Below are positions 7,658 to 10,752 of a stretch of 10,752 bases of DNA, one piece after another. The stretch is from Gracilaria caudata (taxonomy: Eukaryota > Rhodophyta > Florideophyceae > Gracilariales > Gracilariaceae). The stretch is taken from contig JASCIV010000889.1 of the NCBI GenBank assembly GCA_030374735.1, positions 1 to 10,752 of the forward strand, in the 5' to 3' direction. Numbering within the stretch: position 1 is the stretch's first letter; every line of letters starts with the position of its first letter. The position numbers were made by a program, and so were the translations under genes. Under the pieces are notes generated by a model. That model saw only the letters and a program-made list of their open reading frames with translations. It was not told the origin of the DNA and did no database searches.

Positions 7658-10573
7658 ATGGAAACTGATGAGGGCTCGGCCGATGTGCCGAAGGCGCCAC
7701 AGCCGGTTGTATGGGCGCGGTTAGCGGTCAACCAAACGAAGAAGACCTGCATCATAGCGTATGCATTCCCCGTGCTTGCCATTGCCATCATTGCGTTTTC
7801 GCGCCAGTTTGCGTTTGACGACCCCGACGGCGTGGACTTTTTCATTCGCAACGACGAAATCACTCGCCTGCATGACGCGCGGCAGGCTGCGCGTGAGCAG
7901 TACGCTTTCGATGCCTCCGTGGTGGAGCGAGCCACGCGGCGGCGTAACTTCGACCTGAGCATTCTGTTTCGCGGCAAGCTGGCGCCTGACTTTGAACTGC
8001 CGTCCAGCGATGACGAAAAGCTGAGCGCCTCCAACGTGTTGACGCGCGAGAACGTGGCATTGCTGAAGCGAGTCGAAGACGATATACTCAACGACGCTGA
8101 GTATGAGTCGTACTGCTTGTTTGAGGAAGGCGTACTGGACTGCAAGGACCAGCAGCCTGCCTGCGCCCCGCCGCTATCGCTGCTCAACAGTCCGTTTTTG
8201 TACGGCGTTTGGGAGGGGGAGCGCTTTTGCAGCAGAAGCAACAGCACGCAACCGCCGACGGAGCAGCAGTTTTCGTCGTTTTTGGAGTCTTTGCTCGACA
8301 CGGACGACGATGGCAACGTCGTAGTCAACGCGAAGTACAGCGAGCTTGTGGGCAAGGACATTTTGGCTCGAAACAACAGTACCTGGCTTATGCGCACCAT
8401 TCTGCGCGTGGGGGGACCCTTCAACAACTACTCTTCAATCGAAGATAGAAGAGCAGAACAAGAAGACCAGTACATACAGTGGGGAGTTGCGCAGGCCGAG
8501 CAAGTGGAAGCGTTCTCCACCGAACAACAGCACGTCACACTGACGAGCACCAAGTTGGGCAACGCCGCCTTCTCCGGTACGGCGTTGAGGGATCTCTCGT
8601 TTTGCGTGGTGGCCATCGCTCTAGTGTTTGTTGTGATCTGGTACCACACGGGCAGCGGCTTTTTGGCAGTGGCTGCAATGGGGCAAATCTTCCTCTCGTT
8701 CCCTGTGGCATACGTTATCTACCGCTTCATCTTTCAGCAAAAGTACTTTGCTGCGCTGCAAATCCTGTCCATCTTTCTGTTGTTGGGAATCGGTGCAGAC
8801 GACGTGTTTGTGTTCACAGACGCGTGGAAGCAGTCTCTGGTGGACCTTGGAGAGCAGGCGGACGTGCCGGCGCGAATGGACTGGACGTACAGACGCGCTG
8901 TGAAGGCGATGACCGTCACTTCGGTGACGACGGCGGCGGCGTTTTTCGTGACAGCCAGCTCGCCCATCATGCCCGTGAGCACGCTGGGCGTGTGGGCGGG
9001 CGTGCTGGTGCTGGCACAGTTTGCGCTGGTGATCACGGCGTACCCGTCCGCAGTGATCCTATGGCACAGATTCTGGTCGCGACGCGCGTGTCTTCCGTGC
9101 TTCAAAAAGTCGGACAACGAGCGCAACAGCATGCCGTTCTACTGGAAGTGTCTGCCAGGCAAGTGGCAGAAGAAAAACGACACGGCCGGAGTGCGCTACA
9201 GCTTTCTGGAGCGCTTCTTCGGCGGCAAGTGGACCAAACTGATCCACCGATTGCGCTACGTGCTGGTGGTGCTGGCGCTTGCGTTCACGGCGGCCGGCGT
9301 GTACGGCGCCACCAGGCTGCAACCGATTGAGGAGGCGGAGCAGTTTCTGCCCAGCGATCACCCGCTGCGCGTGCTGCAGACGACGTTGTCCAACGACTTT
9401 GCGGATGAGCGGCAGAGGGTGACGCTGCAGACGCGCGTGACGTGGGGCATCGCCGGTATTGATCGGTCAGGTACGTCGAGATTTCGACCGGAGTCGTTGG
9501 GAAGCGCGGTGCTTGACGAGTCGTTTGATTTACGCTCAAAAGAGGCGCAACAACACATTCTGGACACATGCCGCTCGTTGGGCAGTCGCGAGGGCTTTGT
9601 GACGCAGAATGTACCGCGCGAAGAGGCGGTGGACTGCTGGGTGGGCGACTACGAACTGTGGCGCAAGCAACAGCTGGGCGAGAGTGGGCTGCGCTCGTTT
9701 GACACGCACCAAGAAGCGGCGGCGGATCTGCTGCGGTTTGCGGAGTTTACAACGGCAAATGGAAGCATGCCGTACAAACGATACGTGAACTCGACGGCGT
9801 TGGCGTTTTCAGAGCGCAGGGATCGGGTGGTATTTGCGGAGATTCGGTTCGTTACGCCCAACAAGATCGTGTTAACGGCCAAGTCGATGCGGCCCGTGTA
9901 CGACGCTTGGAAAGCGGCGCTTGACGGCGTGAATGAGGGCGCGGTGACTCAGGCGCGTGCGGCGATTGTAACGGCAGGGTTCGAGGGTGACGTGGAGCAA
10001 GGGGTGAGCGTGTGGTCGTGGATGCGCAGTCAGGAGACGTTGGTGCGCTCGATGTTCAACGGCATCGGCATCATGCTGGCGGTGGCGTTTGTGACGCTGA
10101 CGGTGTCCACTCTGAACTGGGTGGTGGCGTTACTGGCCACGGTGAGCATCGCAGGCATTGTGGGCATGCTGCTGGGCACGATCTACGCGTTGGGCTGGCA
10201 ACTGGGCACGACAGAGACGATTGCGGTGGTGATCAGTATTGGGTACAGTTTCGACGGCGTGGCGCACATTGGCAGCGCGTACGTGGAGTGCGGCAAGCAC
10301 GCGCGCTATGAGCGCACGCGGCACGCGCTGCTGACACTGGGCGTGTCGATTTGGTTTGGATGTTTGTCCACGCTGCTTGCGTCATTGCTGCTGTTCCCGG
10401 CGGTGATCACGTTCTTTGTGAAATTTGCTGCGCTGCTGATCTGCACGGTGGCGTTGAGCTTGGCGTGGTCGCTGGTGCTGTTCCCGGCGCTGCTCATGGT
10501 GGTGGGGCCGCAGCGCGACGTGGGCTCGCTGGCGGCGGTGGCGACGCGGCTGCGATCGCTGGTGAGCAGGCGC

Positions 10574-10610
<37 letters not shown>

Positions 10611-10744
10611 ACGCGGAATTGGCGGAGGGCGCGGAGGGCGCGGAGGGCGCGGAGGAGAAGCGCGGGGCGGACGAGGGCGAGCGCGGGGCGGTGGAGGAGG
10701 GGGAGGCGGAGCGCGAAGGCGTTGGGCGCGTGGCAGCGCGGTAA
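7658..10744 (+). CDS. Dispatched-like RND membrane protein, 1028 residues
   Basis: The layout is RND/sterol-sensing type: TM1 about 30-47, a large external loop (48-311), TM2-6 (312-329, 333-356, 364-386, 414-434, 441-468), TM7 about 532-550, a second loop (551-797) and TM8-12 (798-947). TM4 has GIGADD (377-382) and TM10 has GYSFD (862-866), the paired GxxxD motifs that carry cation flux in Dispatched/Patched relatives. NxS/T sites at 195, 240, 257, 701 and 711 all fall in the external loops. In animals Dispatched exports lipid-modified Hedgehog; here the cargo is unknown and likely a sterol or lipidated ligand. The start is fixed by an in-frame TGA at 7640 with no ATG between; A at -3 and G at +4 suit initiation. 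No intron is needed. From residue 973 a repeat-coded Gly-Ala then Glu-Gly-Ala tail follows. The stop codon overlaps a GTAAGC string, so a further exon beyond the window is possible. NPC1- or Patched-like are less likely alternatives. Confidence 0.87.
10575..10610 (+). repeat. Hexamer repeat GCGCGG, six perfect units
   Basis: Six exact copies of gcgcgg, with a degenerate seventh (acgcgg), encode an alternating Gly-Ala run (about residues 973-984) just after TM12 in the predicted cytosolic tail. Copy number is likely to vary between individuals. Confidence 0.9.
10622..10656 (+). repeat. Nonamer repeat GCGGAGGGC, three perfect units plus a partial
   Basis: Three exact copies of gcggagggc and part of a fourth encode an Ala-Glu-Gly run (about residues 989-1000). 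With the preceding hexamer tract, it makes a repetitive acidic tail that has no match in the part of the pseudogene that can be read. Confidence 0.9.
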
Positions 10745-10752
10745 GCGAGGGG

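Noticed and set aside
7570..8427. 285-codon minus-strand frame
   Set aside because: It lies opposite the Dispatched-like gene, is Ser-rich with no domain, and is explained as a shadow of a GC-rich coding strand.
8479..9330. 283-codon + frame within the Dispatched-like gene
   Set aside because: It is the +1 shadow of the transporter, Gly/Arg/Val-rich with no family resemblance, while the other frame carries the motifs.

Overview
The window looks like nuclear DNA of a eukaryote with compact, intron-poor genes. The support is a Pol III-type A box/B box pair, inferred GT-AG introns, an F-box protein, a type II (Golgi-style) sulfotransferase and a Dispatched-type RND membrane protein. A sulfotransferase beside long, nearly intronless, GC-rich genes would suit a red alga or a similar protist with sulfated wall polysaccharides, but that placement is inference. 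No bacterial operon structure, rRNA or CRISPR array is visible.

Layout: 1-1147 has no recognisable gene. A 22-base C tract (1148-1169) precedes a broken sulfotransferase gene on the + strand (1220-2405). It carries an N-terminal membrane anchor, a PAPS-loop region, a stop codon in that loop, an inferred intron (1601-1806) that holds a tRNA-like Pol III element, and two frameshifts. A GC-rich low-complexity stretch (2430-2580) and a doubtful spliced minus-strand reading frame (2406-2784) follow. The minus strand then encodes an intact 518-residue F-box-like protein (2811-4367) with an internal 26-residue tandem repeat. A 450-base gap with a 19-base interrupted palindrome separates it from a long, decayed, 5'-truncated copy of a Dispatched-like gene (about 4815-6936, + strand). 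After a further gap comes the intact 1028-residue Dispatched-like gene (7658-10744, + strand), which ends in a repeat-encoded Gly/Ala/Glu tail.

The main story is a tandem pair of Dispatched-like genes, one intact and one long dead, next to a second dead gene (the sulfotransferase). Only the F-box gene and the downstream Dispatched-like gene look functional. I see no shared pathway. Several inferred inactivating changes are G-to-A or C-to-T transitions, as expected when methylated sequence decays. I did not find a convincing new multi-gene system.
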